Below, one piece after another: positions 1 through 9,286 of a stretch of 64,000 nt of DNA; the stretch's first letter is position 1, and every line of letters starts with the position of its first letter. Source of the stretch: Streptomyces diacarni. Its GTDB lineage: Bacteria > Actinomycetota > Actinomycetes > Streptomycetales > Streptomycetaceae. Location of the stretch: the NCBI RefSeq assembly GCF_003323715.1, contig NZ_QOIN01000025.1, positions 62,001-126,000 on the forward strand, given 5' to 3'. The position numbers and the translations under genes are program-made. The notes below the pieces were generated by a model. It was given only the letters and a program-made list of their open reading frames with translations. It had not been told where the DNA came from and ran no database searches.

Positions 1-1170
1 GAGGCGGAAGGGGGCGACAAGCGCGGCTGGTTCGCACAGTTCGCGGGCGAGGGGCCCGACGCCCTGCGGGCCGAACTGGACGGTGCGGCGGCCGAGGCGA
101 CCCGCGCCATCCGCGAGCTGCGGGACTGGCTGCGCGACGTCTACCAGCCGGGCGTCGCGGGCGCCGAGGAGACCGTCGGCCGCGAGCGCTACGCGCTCTG
201 GTCCCGCTACTGGAACGGCGCCGACCTCGACCTGGAGGAGGCCTACCGGTACGGCTGGCAGGAGTTCCACCGGCTGCTGGCCGAGATGCGCACCGAGGCG
301 GAGAAGATCCTTCCCGGCGCGGAGACCCCCTGGGAGGCGCTGCGCCATCTGGACACCCACGGCGAGGCCGTCGACGGCGTCGACGAGGTCCGCGAGTGGC
401 TGCAGGGGCTGATGGACCAGGCCATCTCGGAGCTGGACGGCACCCACTTCGAACTGTCCGAGAAGGTACGGAGGGTCGAGTCGCGCATCGCCCCGCCCGG
501 GAGCGCCGCCGCGCCCTACTACACCCAGCCCTCGCTGGACTTCTCCCGCCCGGGCCGCACCTGGCTGCCCACCATGGGCGAGACCAGGTTCCCGGTGTAC
601 GACCTGGTCACCACCTGGTACCACGAAGGCGTACCGGGACACCATCTGCAGCTGGCGCAGTGGACGTACGTCGCCGACCAGCTCTCCCGCTACCAGACGA
701 CCGTCGGCATGGTCAGCGCCAACGCCGAGGGCTGGGCCCTGTACGCGGAGCGGCTGATGGACGAGCTCGGCTTCCTGACCAACGCCGAGCAGCGGCTGGG
801 GTACCTCGACGCCCAGATGATGCGGGCGACACGAGTGATCGTCGACATCGGCATGCACCTGGAGCTGGAGATCCCGGCCGACTCGCCCTTCCACCCCGGC
901 GAGCGGTGGACCCCCGCGCTCGCGCAGGAGTTCTTCGGCATGCACAGCGGCCGCCCCGCCGAATTCGTGGAGAGCGAACTGGTCCGCTACCTGGGCATGC
1001 CAGGACAGGCCATCGGCTACAAGCTGGGCGAACGCGCCTGGCTCCAGGGCAGGGCCGCGGCGCAGCGGGCGCACGGCGACGCCTTCGACGCCAAGTCGTG
1101 GCACATGGCCGCTCTCTCGCTGGGCTCCCTGGGCCTCGACGACCTGGTCGCGGAGCTGTCCGCGCTCTGA
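1..1170 (+). CDS. DUF885-family metallohydrolase, 5'-truncated by window edge
   Basis: The reading frame is open from base 1, so the start lies upstream of the window; 389 codons plus stop are visible. The product matches the DUF885 family, predicted zinc-dependent peptidases related in fold to M2/M3-type enzymes. The key motif is YHEGVPGHH near codon 207, an HExxxGH-type arrangement expected to bind the metal, and a downstream Glu-rich helix (NAEGWALYAERL) supplies the usual third ligand. No signal peptide can be judged because the N-terminus is missing. The gene converges on sbcC, with a strong hairpin between them. The family call is firm; the physiological substrate is unknown. Confidence 0.88.
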   Translation, partial: EAEGGDKRGWFAQFAGEGPDALRAELDGAAAEATRAIRELRDWLRDVYQPGVAGAEETVGRERYALWSRYWNGADLDLEEAYRYGWQEFHRLLAEMRTEAEKILPGAETPWEALRHLDTHGEAVDGVDEVREWLQGLMDQAISELDGTHFELSEKVRRVESRIAPPGSAAAPYYTQPSLDFSRPGRTWLPTMGETRFPVYDLVTTWYHEGVPGHHLQLAQWTYVADQLSRYQTTVGMVSANAEGWALYAERLMDELGFLTNAEQRLGYLDAQMMRATRVIVDIGMHLELEIPADSPFHPGERWTPALAQEFFGMHSGRPAEFVESELVRYLGMPGQAIGYKLGERAWLQGRAAAQRAHGDAFDAKSWHMAALSLGSLGLDDLVAELSAL

Positions 1171-1224
1171 GCCCGGGGCGCAGAGCGGGCCCCGGCCCGG
1201 TCGGGCCGCACGCATAGGCCTGCG

Positions 1225-1258
1225 CGCCCCTTCCCGGCCCCAGCGGCGGGAAGGGGCG
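1225..1258. terminator. Bidirectional hairpin terminator between DUF885 gene and sbcC
   Basis: A perfect 12-bp stem (CGCCCCTTCCCG at 1225-1236 pairing with 1247-1258) closes a 10-nt loop. It lies between the convergent DUF885 gene, which stops at 1170, and sbcC, which stops at 1259. No T-run follows, as is usual in Streptomyces. Confidence 0.7.
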
Positions 1259-4200
1259 TCAGCCCGGAGCTGGTGCCGTGTGGTGGCGCACGGCGGAACC
1301 CGCCCGCGACTTGACGACCTCCAGCTGGGCGGGGATGCGCTGCCGCAGGTCGGCGACGTGGCTGACGATGCCAACACAGCGGTCGCGTTCGCGCAGCGAG
1401 TCCAACACGTCCAGCACCTCGTCCAGCGTCTGCTCGTCGAGGCTGCCGAAACCCTCGTCGATGAAGAGCGTCTCCAGCCGGGAGCCGCCCGCCTCGTCGG
1501 TGACCACGTCGGCGAGGCCGAGGGCGAGCGCGAGCGACGCGAAGAACGTCTCCCCGCCGGAGAGGGTCGCGGTGTCGCGTTCGGCGCCCGTCCAGGCGTC
1601 GACCACGTGCAGTCCCAGCCCGGATCTGCCGCGCCCGCCGGTCCGCTCCCCCGAGTGCACCAGCGTGTAGCGGCCGTCCGACATCCGGTCGAGGCGGGCC
1701 GAGGCCGCCTCGGCGACCTGTTCGAGACGGGCGGCCAGCACGTACGACTCCAGCCGCATGCGCCGCTCGTTCTCGGCCGAGGTGCCCGCCGTCAGCCCCG
1801 CGAGCCGGGCGACCCGGTCGTAGGCCGCGCGCAGCGGCGCGACCCGCCGGGCGGTCGCCACCGCGCGTCCGCCCAACTCGTCCAGCGCCTCGACGCGGCC
1901 GGACGCCGCGTGGTGTGCGGCCTCGGCGGCGCGCAGCACTCCTTCCGCCTCCTCGGCCGCCGCGCGGGCCCTCTCGGGTTCGGCCGGGGGCTTGGCCGCC
2001 GCCCCGGCGAGCACCGGATCGGCCAGTTCCTCGCGCACGGCTGCCTCCTCGACCCGCCTGCGCTCCAGCCGCTCCCGCAGCCCGCGCTGCTCGGAGGCGG
2101 GCAGTACGGCCCGCGCCGCGTCGCCCGCGGTGGCGAAGCCGGCCTGACGGGCGGCCTCGGCCAGGTGTGCGCGGGCCTCGGCCAGGTGCGTGGCGGCGGC
2201 CTCCGCGGTCTGAGCCGCCTGAACGGCCCCGGACAGCAGCGCGGCCCGACGCTCCCACTGCGCGTAGCGCGCCGCCACGCTGGGAGCCTCACCCCGTGCC
2301 CGGTCCAGCCGCTCGATGAGGGAGGCGCGTTCGCGCTGGAGCGCGTCCCGGGTGGAGACGCGCCCCGCGGCGCGGCGCTCACCCTCCTGACGTGCGACGC
2401 TGCGCTCCTCGAACTCCCGCTCCGCAGCGGCCAACGCCTCACGCGCCTGGTGCGCGGTGCCTGCCTGCGTGTGCGCACGAGCGTGTGCGGTCTCCAACTC
2501 GGCGACCACGGCCGCCAGTGCCTCGACGCTGGGGGTGTCGAGGCCCGCAGCGTCGGTACCGGGGGCGCCGGTACCGGGGGCATCGGTGCCGGGAACGTCG
2601 GTGCTCGCGACCGTGACGCCCGGGCCTGGGCTTCCGGGGTCCGCGCTCGCCGCGCCGGCATCCTCACGACCGGCGCTCGCTCCGCCGGTCATCCCCCTGC
2701 CGGCGCTCCCGAAGCCTGCTCCCGCCGAACCGTCACCCCCCAGACCGGTGACCCCCGAACCGACATCCGCCGAACCGTCGCCCCCCGGACCGGTGCTCCA
2801 CGAGTCGGCACGTGCCGGACCTGCGCTCCCCGACGCGGCCTCCTCTCTCACCGGCGCTCCGCCACCGTGCGCCCCGGAGTGAGCCGGCGGGGCAGGTGCC
2901 GCGGCGGCCTCGGTCGCCGCGGTGACGTGGCTGTCACGGAGGGCCGCGAGCCGCTGGCGGGCCGATTCGCGCGCCTCCCCCGCACGCTGGGAGGCGGCGA
3001 GCGCCTCTTCCTCGGAGGCGCGGTCCACGTGGTCCGCCGCCTCGCGGGCGGGGGCTGGGTGCTCGGAGGAACCGCACACCGCACAGGGCTCGCCTGCCGC
3101 CAGGTTCGCGGCGAGCTCCGCCGCGATACCGCGCAGCCGGCGTTCGCGGAGTGCCAGCCAGCGCTCCTTGGCTTCGGCGGCCTGTTCGCGGGCGCGTTGG
3201 AGAGCCTCCACGGCCGTCTCGATCTCCGCGGCGAACGCGTCGCGGCGGCGGGCCGCTTTCAGGCGGGCGCGCGCGGGGTGGAGCCGACCCGCGAGGCGTT
3301 CGGCCCGGGTGGCCGCCTCCTGGGCGTCGTCCACACGGCGTTGGAGGGCGTGCCGGCGTTCCTCCCAGCCCGCCAGCCACTCCTCCGCCTCGCCGAGCAG
3401 CTCCTCGTCGGCGTGGGACTCCGCGTCGAGCCTGCGCACCTCGGCTTCGATACCGGCGACCCGCGGTTCCTCCTCGCGGGCGGCACCGAGCGCGCCGAGT
3501 TCCTGGCCGGTCTCCCGCTCCAGCGCGGTCAGCCGCTCGCAGGGCGCGTCGGCCAGGGTCTCGGGGAGCAAGGACCGCGCGTCCTGTTCGGCCGCCTCGG
3601 CGCGGGCGTGTTCGTCACGCGCGGTGTCGTGGAGGCGGAGGGCGGGCGCGACCGCCTCGGCCGCGTGGGCGCTCTCCAGCCGCTGCCACAGCGCGTCGTG
3701 CTCGGCGCCCGCCGCGGCCAGCTCGTCGGCGCGCTGCCGGGCACGGGCGAACCGGTCCTGGGCGCGGGCGAGCTCGCGGGTCTCTTCCCACCGCTGTAGG
3801 GCGGTGCTGTGCCGTTCGCGGGCCGTCTCGGCGGCGAGGGCCGCCGAGGTGAGGCGTTCCCTGGCGTGGCAGCGGGCCTGCGCCGCCCAGGCCAGGACCG
3901 CGTCGGCGAGCCCCGCGTCGCCGGGCGCGAGCGCCGTGCGCTCCGCGTGCTCGGCTCCGCTGCCGGTCGTCCGCGCCCCGCGTCCGGCGGTCTTCGCGCC
4001 CCGCCCGGTGGACTTCGCACCGCGTGCGGCTTTGGCGTCCGCGTGGGTGCGGCCGACGTCTGGGGACCGGGACGTGAGGGCCGACGTACCGGCTCGCTGG
4101 CCGGGCAGCGCCGCGCTGCCGCGCACGGAGGCGGGGTCGGTGGGGGCTGCCGTGGCGCCGGGCCCCTCGCTCAGCTCCACCGGGTCGCCGACGGCCTGCC

Positions 4201-4861
4201 GCATGCGGTGGGCGAGGGCGAGCAGTTCCTCGTCGGCCGTGACGACGTCGTGCTGTGCGGCCTTGCGTCGTTGGGCCAGCTGCTCCTCGACGGCGGCGAA
4301 GCGGCCGGTGTCGAAGAGGCGTCCCAGCAGCTTGGCCCGGTCCTCGGCGCCCGCGCGCAGGAACCGCGCGAAGTCGCCCTGCGGCAACAGGACGACCTGG
4401 CAGAACTGGTCCTTGCTCATGCCGAGGGCCTGCCCGATCTCCTCACCGATCTCCTGGTGGGAGCGGCTGAGACCCCGCCACCGTTCCGTGCCCGTGTCCC
4501 AGGCGCGCAGCTCGGAGCGGGCACGCTCGCGCGTGAGCCCGCTACCCCGGGCCTTGGGCCGCAGCTGTTCCGGCGCGCGGGTGATCTCCAGTCGGCGCCC
4601 TGCGACGGTCAGTTCGAGTACGACCTCGGTGAGGGTGTGGCGGGGAGCGTGGTCACTGCGCAGGGTGCCGCCCGGCTGCTGCCGGGCGCCGGGAACGCTG
4701 CCGTAGAGGGCGAAGCAGACGGCGTCCAGCACGGAGGTCTTGCCCGCGCCGGTGGCCCCGTGCAGCAGGAAGAGCCCGGCGGCGGAGAGGGCGTTGAAGT
4801 CGACGGTGTGGGTGCCGCCGAACGGGCCGAACGCCGTGAGAGTGAGCCGGTGCAGCCTCAT
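1259..4861 (-). CDS. sbcC: DNA double-strand-break nuclease subunit SbcC (SMC-like ATPase)
   Basis: The 1200-residue product is the ATPase and coiled-coil subunit of the SbcCD (Mre11-Rad50 type) complex, which opens hairpins and blocked DNA ends. The N-terminal Walker A is GATGAGKTS near residue 35, and QGDFARFLRA follows. The zinc-hook CAVC sits near residue 593, almost exactly mid-protein. The C-terminus has the signature TLSGGETFFASLALALG and the Walker B/D-loop FIDEGFGSLDE. ATG 4861 was chosen because MRLHRLTLTAFGPFGG is the canonical family start and it overlaps the sbcD stop (ATGA), indicating translational coupling. Two low-complexity insertions, roughly residues 237-310 and 657-774, are rich in Gly, Ala, Ser, Thr and Asp, and make the protein longer than typical SbcC. 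Confidence 0.95.
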   Translation of the reverse strand: MRLHRLTLTAFGPFGGTHTVDFNALSAAGLFLLHGATGAGKTSVLDAVCFALYGSVPGARQQPGGTLRSDHAPRHTLTEVVLELTVAGRRLEITRAPEQLRPKARGSGLTRERARSELRAWDTGTERWRGLSRSHQEIGEEIGQALGMSKDQFCQVVLLPQGDFARFLRAGAEDRAKLLGRLFDTGRFAAVEEQLAQRRKAAQHDVVTADEELLALAHRMRQAVGDPVELSEGPGATAAPTDPASVRGSAALPGQRAGTSALTSRSPDVGRTHADAKAARGAKSTGRGAKTAGRGARTTGSGAEHAERTALAPGDAGLADAVLAWAAQARCHARERLTSAALAAETARERHSTALQRWEETRELARAQDRFARARQRADELAAAGAEHDALWQRLESAHAAEAVAPALRLHDTARDEHARAEAAEQDARSLLPETLADAPCERLTALERETGQELGALGAAREEEPRVAGIEAEVRRLDAESHADEELLGEAEEWLAGWEERRHALQRRVDDAQEAATRAERLAGRLHPARARLKAARRRDAFAAEIETAVEALQRAREQAAEAKERWLALRERRLRGIAAELAANLAAGEPCAVCGSSEHPAPAREAADHVDRASEEEALAASQRAGEARESARQRLAALRDSHVTAATEAAAAPAPPAHSGAHGGGAPVREEAASGSAGPARADSWSTGPGGDGSADVGSGVTGLGGDGSAGAGFGSAGRGMTGGASAGREDAGAASADPGSPGPGVTVASTDVPGTDAPGTGAPGTDAAGLDTPSVEALAAVVAELETAHARAHTQAGTAHQAREALAAAEREFEERSVARQEGERRAAGRVSTRDALQRERASLIERLDRARGEAPSVAARYAQWERRAALLSGAVQAAQTAEAAATHLAEARAHLAEAARQAGFATAGDAARAVLPASEQRGLRERLERRRVEEAAVREELADPVLAGAAAKPPAEPERARAAAEEAEGVLRAAEAAHHAASGRVEALDELGGRAVATARRVAPLRAAYDRVARLAGLTAGTSAENERRMRLESYVLAARLEQVAEAASARLDRMSDGRYTLVHSGERTGGRGRSGLGLHVVDAWTGAERDTATLSGGETFFASLALALGLADVVTDEAGGSRLETLFIDEGFGSLDEQTLDEVLDVLDSLRERDRCVGIVSHVADLRQRIPAQLEVVKSRAGSAVRHHTAPAPG

Positions 4862-6102
4862 CGGGCCTCCTCGGCGCCGGTGCGGTGGCCGGAGGCGGCG
4901 GACCGCGCCGCGGGGGCCGTTCGGGAGGGGGCCGCCGGCGCGTCCTGTTCGCTCTCCGCCACGCGGACGGCCTCCAGCGCCTGGCCCAGCATCGCGCGCT
5001 CCTCGGGCGCCGCGGCACGGCCGGGGCGTACGTGGCCGACGAAGTCCTCGGCGATCTGCCGGTCGGTGCGGCCCTTGAGGCGTACGGCGTAGGAGCGTGT
5101 GTCGTCGGTCTCTTCCCGCTCGGGAGCGAAGACCAGGCTGACGGTGTGCGGGAAGCGCTCGGCCAGGCGTGCCATCGGTTCGTGCGGGCGGGCGGCGTCG
5201 GTGAGCGTGGCCTCCACCCAGGAGTCGGTGTGCCGTTCGTGTGCCGGGTCCTCCAGCAGCTCCTCCAGGCTGCCGCGCAGCCGGGCGAGGGGGCGCGGCA
5301 CGGGGCAGTGCAGCCGCTCGGCCGTCACCTCGCCGCCCGGCCCCAGGTCGATGAGCCACATGGATTTGGGGTGTCCGGCCTCGGAGAAGGAGTAGGCGAT
5401 GGGCGTGCCGCAGTAGCGCACCCGTTCGGTGAGGGTCTGGCAGTTGTGCAGGTGTCCGAGCGCCACGTAATCGACCCCGTCGAAGACGGAGGCGGGCGCG
5501 GAGGCGACGCCGCCGACGGTGATGTCCCGCTCGCTGTCGCTGACTTCGCCACCGGTCACGAAGGCGTGCGCCAGGACCACCGAACGGGTCCCCGGGGGCC
5601 TGGTGGCCAGGTCGGCCCGCACCCGGTCCATGGCGGCGCCGAGCACGGCGGTGTGGCTGCCCGTCCCGGCGCCGAGCGCGTGCCGCACCAGGGAGGGTTC
5701 GAGGTAGGGCACGCCGTAGACGGCGACCTCGCCGTGCCCCTCACCGTCCGGCAGCAGGACCGGGGTGCCGCACTCCTCGGGGTCCGTGCGCAGGTGCACA
5801 CCGGCGCGGCCCATCAGCTTCGAGCCGACTCCCAGGCGCCGGGCCGAGTCGTGGTTGCCGGAGATCATCACGGTGGTGATGCCGCCTTCGGCGAGGCGGT
5901 GCAGGGCGTGGTCGAACATCTCGACGGCGGCCAGTGAGGGCACGGCGCGGTCGTAGATGTCGCCGGCGACGAGGACGGCGTCCACCGCGCGCTCCTGGGC
6001 GGTGGCGACCAGATGGTCGAGAAAGGCGCGCTGGGCGTCGAGAAGGCTCGCGCGGTGGAAGCTCCGGCCCAGGTGCCAGTCCGAGGTGTGCAGCAGACGC
6101 AT
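4858..6102 (-). CDS. sbcD: DNA double-strand-break nuclease subunit SbcD (Mre11-like exonuclease)
   Basis: The 414-residue product is the metallophosphoesterase subunit that cuts DNA when driven by SbcC. Phosphoesterase motifs are visible in order: HTSDWHLG near residue 5, GDIYDR, GNHDS and GHLHN, which together bind two metal ions. The C-terminal tail of about 50 residues is Ala/Ser-rich and probably disordered. ATG 6102 begins MRLLHTSDWHLG, the standard family N-terminus; in-frame codons further upstream are unlikely to be used. The stop overlaps the sbcC start by four bases, so the two form an operon with sbcD first. Confidence 0.95.
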   Translation of the reverse strand: MRLLHTSDWHLGRSFHRASLLDAQRAFLDHLVATAQERAVDAVLVAGDIYDRAVPSLAAVEMFDHALHRLAEGGITTVMISGNHDSARRLGVGSKLMGRAGVHLRTDPEECGTPVLLPDGEGHGEVAVYGVPYLEPSLVRHALGAGTGSHTAVLGAAMDRVRADLATRPPGTRSVVLAHAFVTGGEVSDSERDITVGGVASAPASVFDGVDYVALGHLHNCQTLTERVRYCGTPIAYSFSEAGHPKSMWLIDLGPGGEVTAERLHCPVPRPLARLRGSLEELLEDPAHERHTDSWVEATLTDAARPHEPMARLAERFPHTVSLVFAPEREETDDTRSYAVRLKGRTDRQIAEDFVGHVRPGRAAAPEERAMLGQALEAVRVAESEQDAPAAPSRTAPAARSAASGHRTGAEEAR

Positions 6103-6257
6103 GGTCAACGACCCTAGAACCCGCCACTGACAACGCGCGCCGCCACCCCGCGGACGGGCCGCGTGCAGCGCGTCCGCGGGCATGGGCCACCAGCCCAACG
6201 CGCCGTGGGTCATGCGCCCTCGATCACGCGCCGCAGGCTGTCTGCCGCGGCGCGTGC

Positions 6258-6286
6258 GCCGTGGGCCGTGGGCCGTGGGCCGTGCG
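6258..6286. repeat. Short tandem repeat of GGGCCGT units beside the yigZ-like stop codon
   Basis: Four near-perfect 7-bp units (GTGGGCC type) occupy the spacer immediately downstream of the YigZ-family gene, whose stop is at 6289. The remainder of the 186-bp spacer to sbcD shows no other clear element. Confidence 0.6.
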
Positions 6287-6288
6287 GC

Positions 6289-6936
6289 TCATACCGTGCC
6301 GAACGCCTCGCCGCCCAGTCGGATCCCGGCGCTCCCCGCGGTGGCGTCGGCGAGCCAGCCGCGGAAGGCGTCGACCTCGCGCTCGGGCAGTCCGAGTTCG
6401 ATGGTGACCTCGGCGCCGTACCGCACGTCGCGCACCTGGCGCCCGGTGGCGCGCAGGTCGTTCTCGAGCCGGCCCGCCCGCTCGTGTCCCACGGTGACGG
6501 TCACCAGCCGGAAGCGGCGCCGGGTGACGGTACCCACGGCGTCCAGTGCCTCGCCGACGGCGCCACCGTAGGCGCGGATCAGACCGCCGGCGCCGAGCTT
6601 GACGCCGCCGAAATAGCGGGTGACGACGGCGGCCGCGTAGCGGACCTCCCGGCGCAGCAGCATCTGGAGCATGGGCACGCCCGCGGTGCCGCCGGGCTCG
6701 CCGTCGTCGTTCGCCTTCTGGATGCCCGCGTCGGCGCCGATGACGTAGGCGGAGCAGTTGTGGTTGGCTCCGGGGTGCTCCTTGCGGACGCGGGCGATGA
6801 ACTCCTGCGCCTCGCTCTCGGTGGCGGCGGGCGCGAGGGCGCACAGGAAGCGGGAGCGGTTGACCTCGGTCTCGTGCACGCCCTCGGCGGCGACGGTCAC
6901 GTACTCCTCGGGCCCGGCGGGCTGCTCCTGCTGCAT
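6289..6936 (-). CDS. YigZ/IMPACT-family protein
   Basis: The 215-residue product matches the YigZ (UPF0029/IMPACT) family. The N-terminal domain carries the conserved stretch NRSRFLCALAPA, then HPGANHNCSAYVIG and DDGEPGGTAGVPML, which are hallmark segments of this fold. The C-terminal ferredoxin-like domain (about residues 140-210) is also typical. Eukaryotic IMPACT modulates the eIF2 kinase GCN2. The bacterial role is not established, although nucleic-acid or ribosome association has been suggested from structure. ATG 6936 gives the usual family length. Confidence 0.88.
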   Translation of the reverse strand: MQQEQPAGPEEYVTVAAEGVHETEVNRSRFLCALAPAATESEAQEFIARVRKEHPGANHNCSAYVIGADAGIQKANDDGEPGGTAGVPMLQMLLRREVRYAAAVVTRYFGGVKLGAGGLIRAYGGAVGEALDAVGTVTRRRFRLVTVTVGHERAGRLENDLRATGRQVRDVRYGAEVTIELGLPEREVDAFRGWLADATAGSAGIRLGGEAFGTV

Positions 6937-7080
6937 ACGGGCAGCCTATGGCCCGCCGGACGGGAATCCGCGCGGGGCTGCCGCCGTTGCCACGGCAGCG
7001 CACCCGAGGCGGCACCCGACGAGCCCGATCGACACCATGAGCGCACAGAACCCGGCGAACCCGATGAAGGAGACGAGAAC

Positions 7081-7488
7081 ATGTACGGCGATTCCGCGAC
7101 GGTACGGAGCATCCTGGCGGAGCTGGGCGACACCTGGGCGGTCGTGGGGCTGTCGGGCAACACCGCACGGCCCGCCCACGGGGTGGCCGAGGTGCTACAG
7201 CGCTACGGCAAGCGGATCGTGCCCGTCCATCCGAAGGCGGAGACGGTGCACGGGGAGCGGGGTTACGCCAGTCTGAGCGAGATCCCCTTCCCCGTGGACG
7301 TGGTCGACGTCTTCGTCAACTCCGGACAGGCCGGGCAGGTGGCCGACGAGGCGGTGGCGGTCGGCGCCCGGGCGGTCTGGTTCCAGCTGGGTGTGGTGGA
7401 CGAGGCGGCCTACGAGCGCACCCGGGCGGCGGGGCCGCTGATGGTGATGGACCGCTGTCCGGCGATCGAGATTCCCCGGCTCGGCTGA
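7081..7488 (+). CDS. CoA-binding domain protein (YccU type)
   Basis: This 135-residue protein consists of one Rossmann-like CoA_binding domain. The glycine motif VVGLSGNTARPAHGVA is near residue 20, followed by YGKRIVPVHP and the VDVVDVFVN strand, all characteristic of small YccU-type proteins. It lacks the ligase domains of succinyl-CoA synthetase and is probably a nucleotide or CoA binder with no assigned reaction. ATG 7081 follows a purine-rich GAAGGAGACGAGAAC sequence with a good AGGAG ribosome site. It is transcribed divergently from the YigZ-like gene. Confidence 0.85.
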   Translation: MYGDSATVRSILAELGDTWAVVGLSGNTARPAHGVAEVLQRYGKRIVPVHPKAETVHGERGYASLSEIPFPVDVVDVFVNSGQAGQVADEAVAVGARAVWFQLGVVDEAAYERTRAAGPLMVMDRCPAIEIPRLG

Positions 7489-7512
7489 CCGGGCGTGTGC
7501 TGGAATCCCGGC

Positions 7513-8010
7513 ATGATCACCACACGCAGGGCGGTACCGGACGACGCGAGGGAGATCGTGCGGCTGCGCCGCCTGATGTTCGCCGAGATGCACGGCAAGG
7601 ACGAGCCGGGCCCCTGGGAGGAGGAGGCCGTACGGGTGGCACGGCGGCAGCTCGCCCAGGAGCCCTCCCCGCTGCTGGCGTTCGTGGTGGACGGCGACGC
7701 CCCCGGTGAACCGGCCCACCTGGCGGCGTGCGCGGTGGGCCGGGTCGAGGAGCGGCTGCCCGCCCCGGTGAGCCCGCTGGGGCTGTTCGGCTTCGTCTTC
7801 AACGTGTGCACGGACGCGCGTTACCGGGGGCGCGGCTGTGCGCGGGCGGCGACGGAGGCGATGCTGGCGGAGTTCGCCCGCCGCGGGGTGACCCGTGTGG
7901 ACCTGCACGCGTCGCCGGAAGCCGAACGGCTGTACCGGTCCCTGGGCTTCGCCGAGCACTCGGTTCCGCTCTCGCTGGACGTGAGCACGCGCCACGCGAC
8001 CGACACCTGA
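7513..8010 (+). CDS. GNAT-family N-acetyltransferase
   Basis: This 165-residue single-domain acetyltransferase has the acetyl-CoA pyrophosphate loop RYRGRGCARAATEAM near residue 104 and the C-terminal ERLYRSLGF strand-helix motif typical of the RimI-like group. It begins 24 bases after the CoA-binding gene and so probably shares its transcript. ATG 7513 starts MITTRRAVPDDAREI, a standard GNAT first strand. The substrate cannot be deduced from the sequence. Confidence 0.87.
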   Translation: MITTRRAVPDDAREIVRLRRLMFAEMHGKDEPGPWEEEAVRVARRQLAQEPSPLLAFVVDGDAPGEPAHLAACAVGRVEERLPAPVSPLGLFGFVFNVCTDARYRGRGCARAATEAMLAEFARRGVTRVDLHASPEAERLYRSLGFAEHSVPLSLDVSTRHATDT

Positions 8011-8087
8011 CCCGGGCGCAGGCGACCGAAGCGCCGGGCGCGGCGTGCGGGCCGCAACCCGCGGGTACACGCGCGGGCCGCAGGGTC

Positions 8088-8648
8088 TCAGCCGCGCTGC
8101 CCCAGCCCCTCGACGACCTCGGCGCCGGTGAGGGCGGCCAGTGCCTTGCCCGGCACGATCAGCTTGCCCCTGCGGCTGCCGCTGCCGATCAGCACCCAGG
8201 GCAACGCGGCGACCTCGGCGTCCACCAGGAGCGGCCAGTCGGCGGGCAGCCCGAGGGGGGTGATGCCGCCGTACTCCATGCCCGTCTCGCCGACGGCGGT
8301 CTCGTGCGGCGCGAAGGACACCTTGCGGGCGCCGAGGCCGCGCCGGGCCGCGCCGTTGACGTCCACGCGGGCCGAGGAGCCGACGAGGCAGGCGGCCAGG
8401 GCCCGTTCGCCACCGCGTTTGGCCGCCACGACGACGCAGTTGGCCGAGGCCGCCAAGAGGTCTTTCCCGTACGTCTCGACGAACACGGCGGTGTCGGCCT
8501 TGGCCGGATCGGTGTCCACGTACAGCAGTTGGCCGGCGGGTACCGGGCCCGACCAGCCGCGGACGGCCGCGGCCACGGGCGCGGTGAGCCGGTCCAGTGC
8601 GTCGGGGGCGGGCACTGCGTTGTCGAAGTCTCCGATGGGGGCTCGCAT
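8088..8648 (-). CDS. YbaK/EbsC-family aminoacyl-tRNA deacylase-like protein
   Basis: The 186-residue product resembles the YbaK/ProX fold, which hydrolyses mischarged tRNAs in trans. Supporting stretches are CVVVAAKRGGERALAACL, KVSFAPHETAVGETG and GYGG-like MEYGGITPLGLP, matching the family's substrate-pocket loop. ATG 8648 lies seven bases downstream of a TAGGGT sequence, consistent with a Streptomyces -10 box and a leaderless transcript; a GTG at 8657 would lie inside that box. Specificity (Cys-tRNA-Pro or another) is unknown. Confidence 0.8.
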   Translation of the reverse strand: MRAPIGDFDNAVPAPDALDRLTAPVAAAVRGWSGPVPAGQLLYVDTDPAKADTAVFVETYGKDLLAASANCVVVAAKRGGERALAACLVGSSARVDVNGAARRGLGARKVSFAPHETAVGETGMEYGGITPLGLPADWPLLVDAEVAALPWVLIGSGSRRGKLIVPGKALAALTGAEVVEGLGQRG

Positions 8649-8679
8649 GGCAGGCACCCTAGCGAGAGCGGGCGGGGTG

Positions 8680-9267
8680 TCAGCGCGGTTCGGGCACGGA
8701 GACGGCCATCGTCATCTCCACGGGTTCGGTGCCGTCGTTGCGGTAGCCGTGCGGGACGTGGGACTCGAAGCAGGCGGAGGTCCCGGTGGGCAGCGCGTGC
8801 CCGGTGCCGTCCACGTCGAGGGTGAGGGTCCCGGCGGTGACGTGGACGAGTTCGGTGGTGCCGTGCGGATGCGGGTCGGAGGTGCTGGCGTCGCCGGGCA
8901 TCAGTCTCCAGTGCCACAGCTCCAGCGGTCCCGGTGCCTCGGTGCCCGCCAGCAGGGTGCTGTGGCTGCCGGTGTCGGTGGTCCACAGGCGGATGGCCTG
9001 CTCGGGCGGTACGAGCCGGACCTGCGGTTCCTGGTCGGAGTCCAGCAGCGAGGTGATGCTCACGCCGAGGGCGTCGCCGATCTTGACGACGGTGCCGACG
9101 CTCGGGTTGGTGCGCGCCTGTTCGATCTGGATGAGCATGCCGCGGCTGACGCCGGCGCGTGCGGCGAGGGCGTCGAGGGTGAAACCGCGCTCGGTCCGCA
9201 GGCTCTTCAGGTTGCGGGCGAGGGCTTGCGTGAGCTGGTCGAGGTCCGTCACGGTGTTCCGCACCAT
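8680..9267 (-). CDS. XRE-family regulator with C-terminal cupin domain
   Basis: This 195-residue regulator has an N-terminal helix-turn-helix at about residues 10-65 (SLRTERGFTLDALAARAGVSRGML) and a C-terminal cupin_2 barrel at about 110-185 (HPHGTTELVHVTAGTLTLD). Such proteins usually sense a small ligand through the cupin and repress an adjacent catabolic or transport gene. It is divergent from a DMT exporter across an 89-bp spacer with a large inverted repeat, so autoregulation plus exporter control is the natural inference. The ligand is unknown. Confidence 0.9.
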   Translation of the reverse strand: MVRNTVTDLDQLTQALARNLKSLRTERGFTLDALAARAGVSRGMLIQIEQARTNPSVGTVVKIGDALGVSITSLLDSDQEPQVRLVPPEQAIRLWTTDTGSHSTLLAGTEAPGPLELWHWRLMPGDASTSDPHPHGTTELVHVTAGTLTLDVDGTGHALPTGTSACFESHVPHGYRNDGTEPVEMTMAVSVPEPR

Positions 9268-9286
9268 CCAAAATAATCAATGACAG

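Noticed and set aside
1280..3799. Long open frame antisense to sbcC
   Set aside because: Typical shadow frame of G+C-rich coding DNA, with low-complexity translation and no motifs.
6946..7060. Small hydrophobic minus-strand frame (SFIGFAGFCALMVSIGLVG)
   Set aside because: No ribosome site, it overlaps the divergent promoter region, and no family match is recognised.
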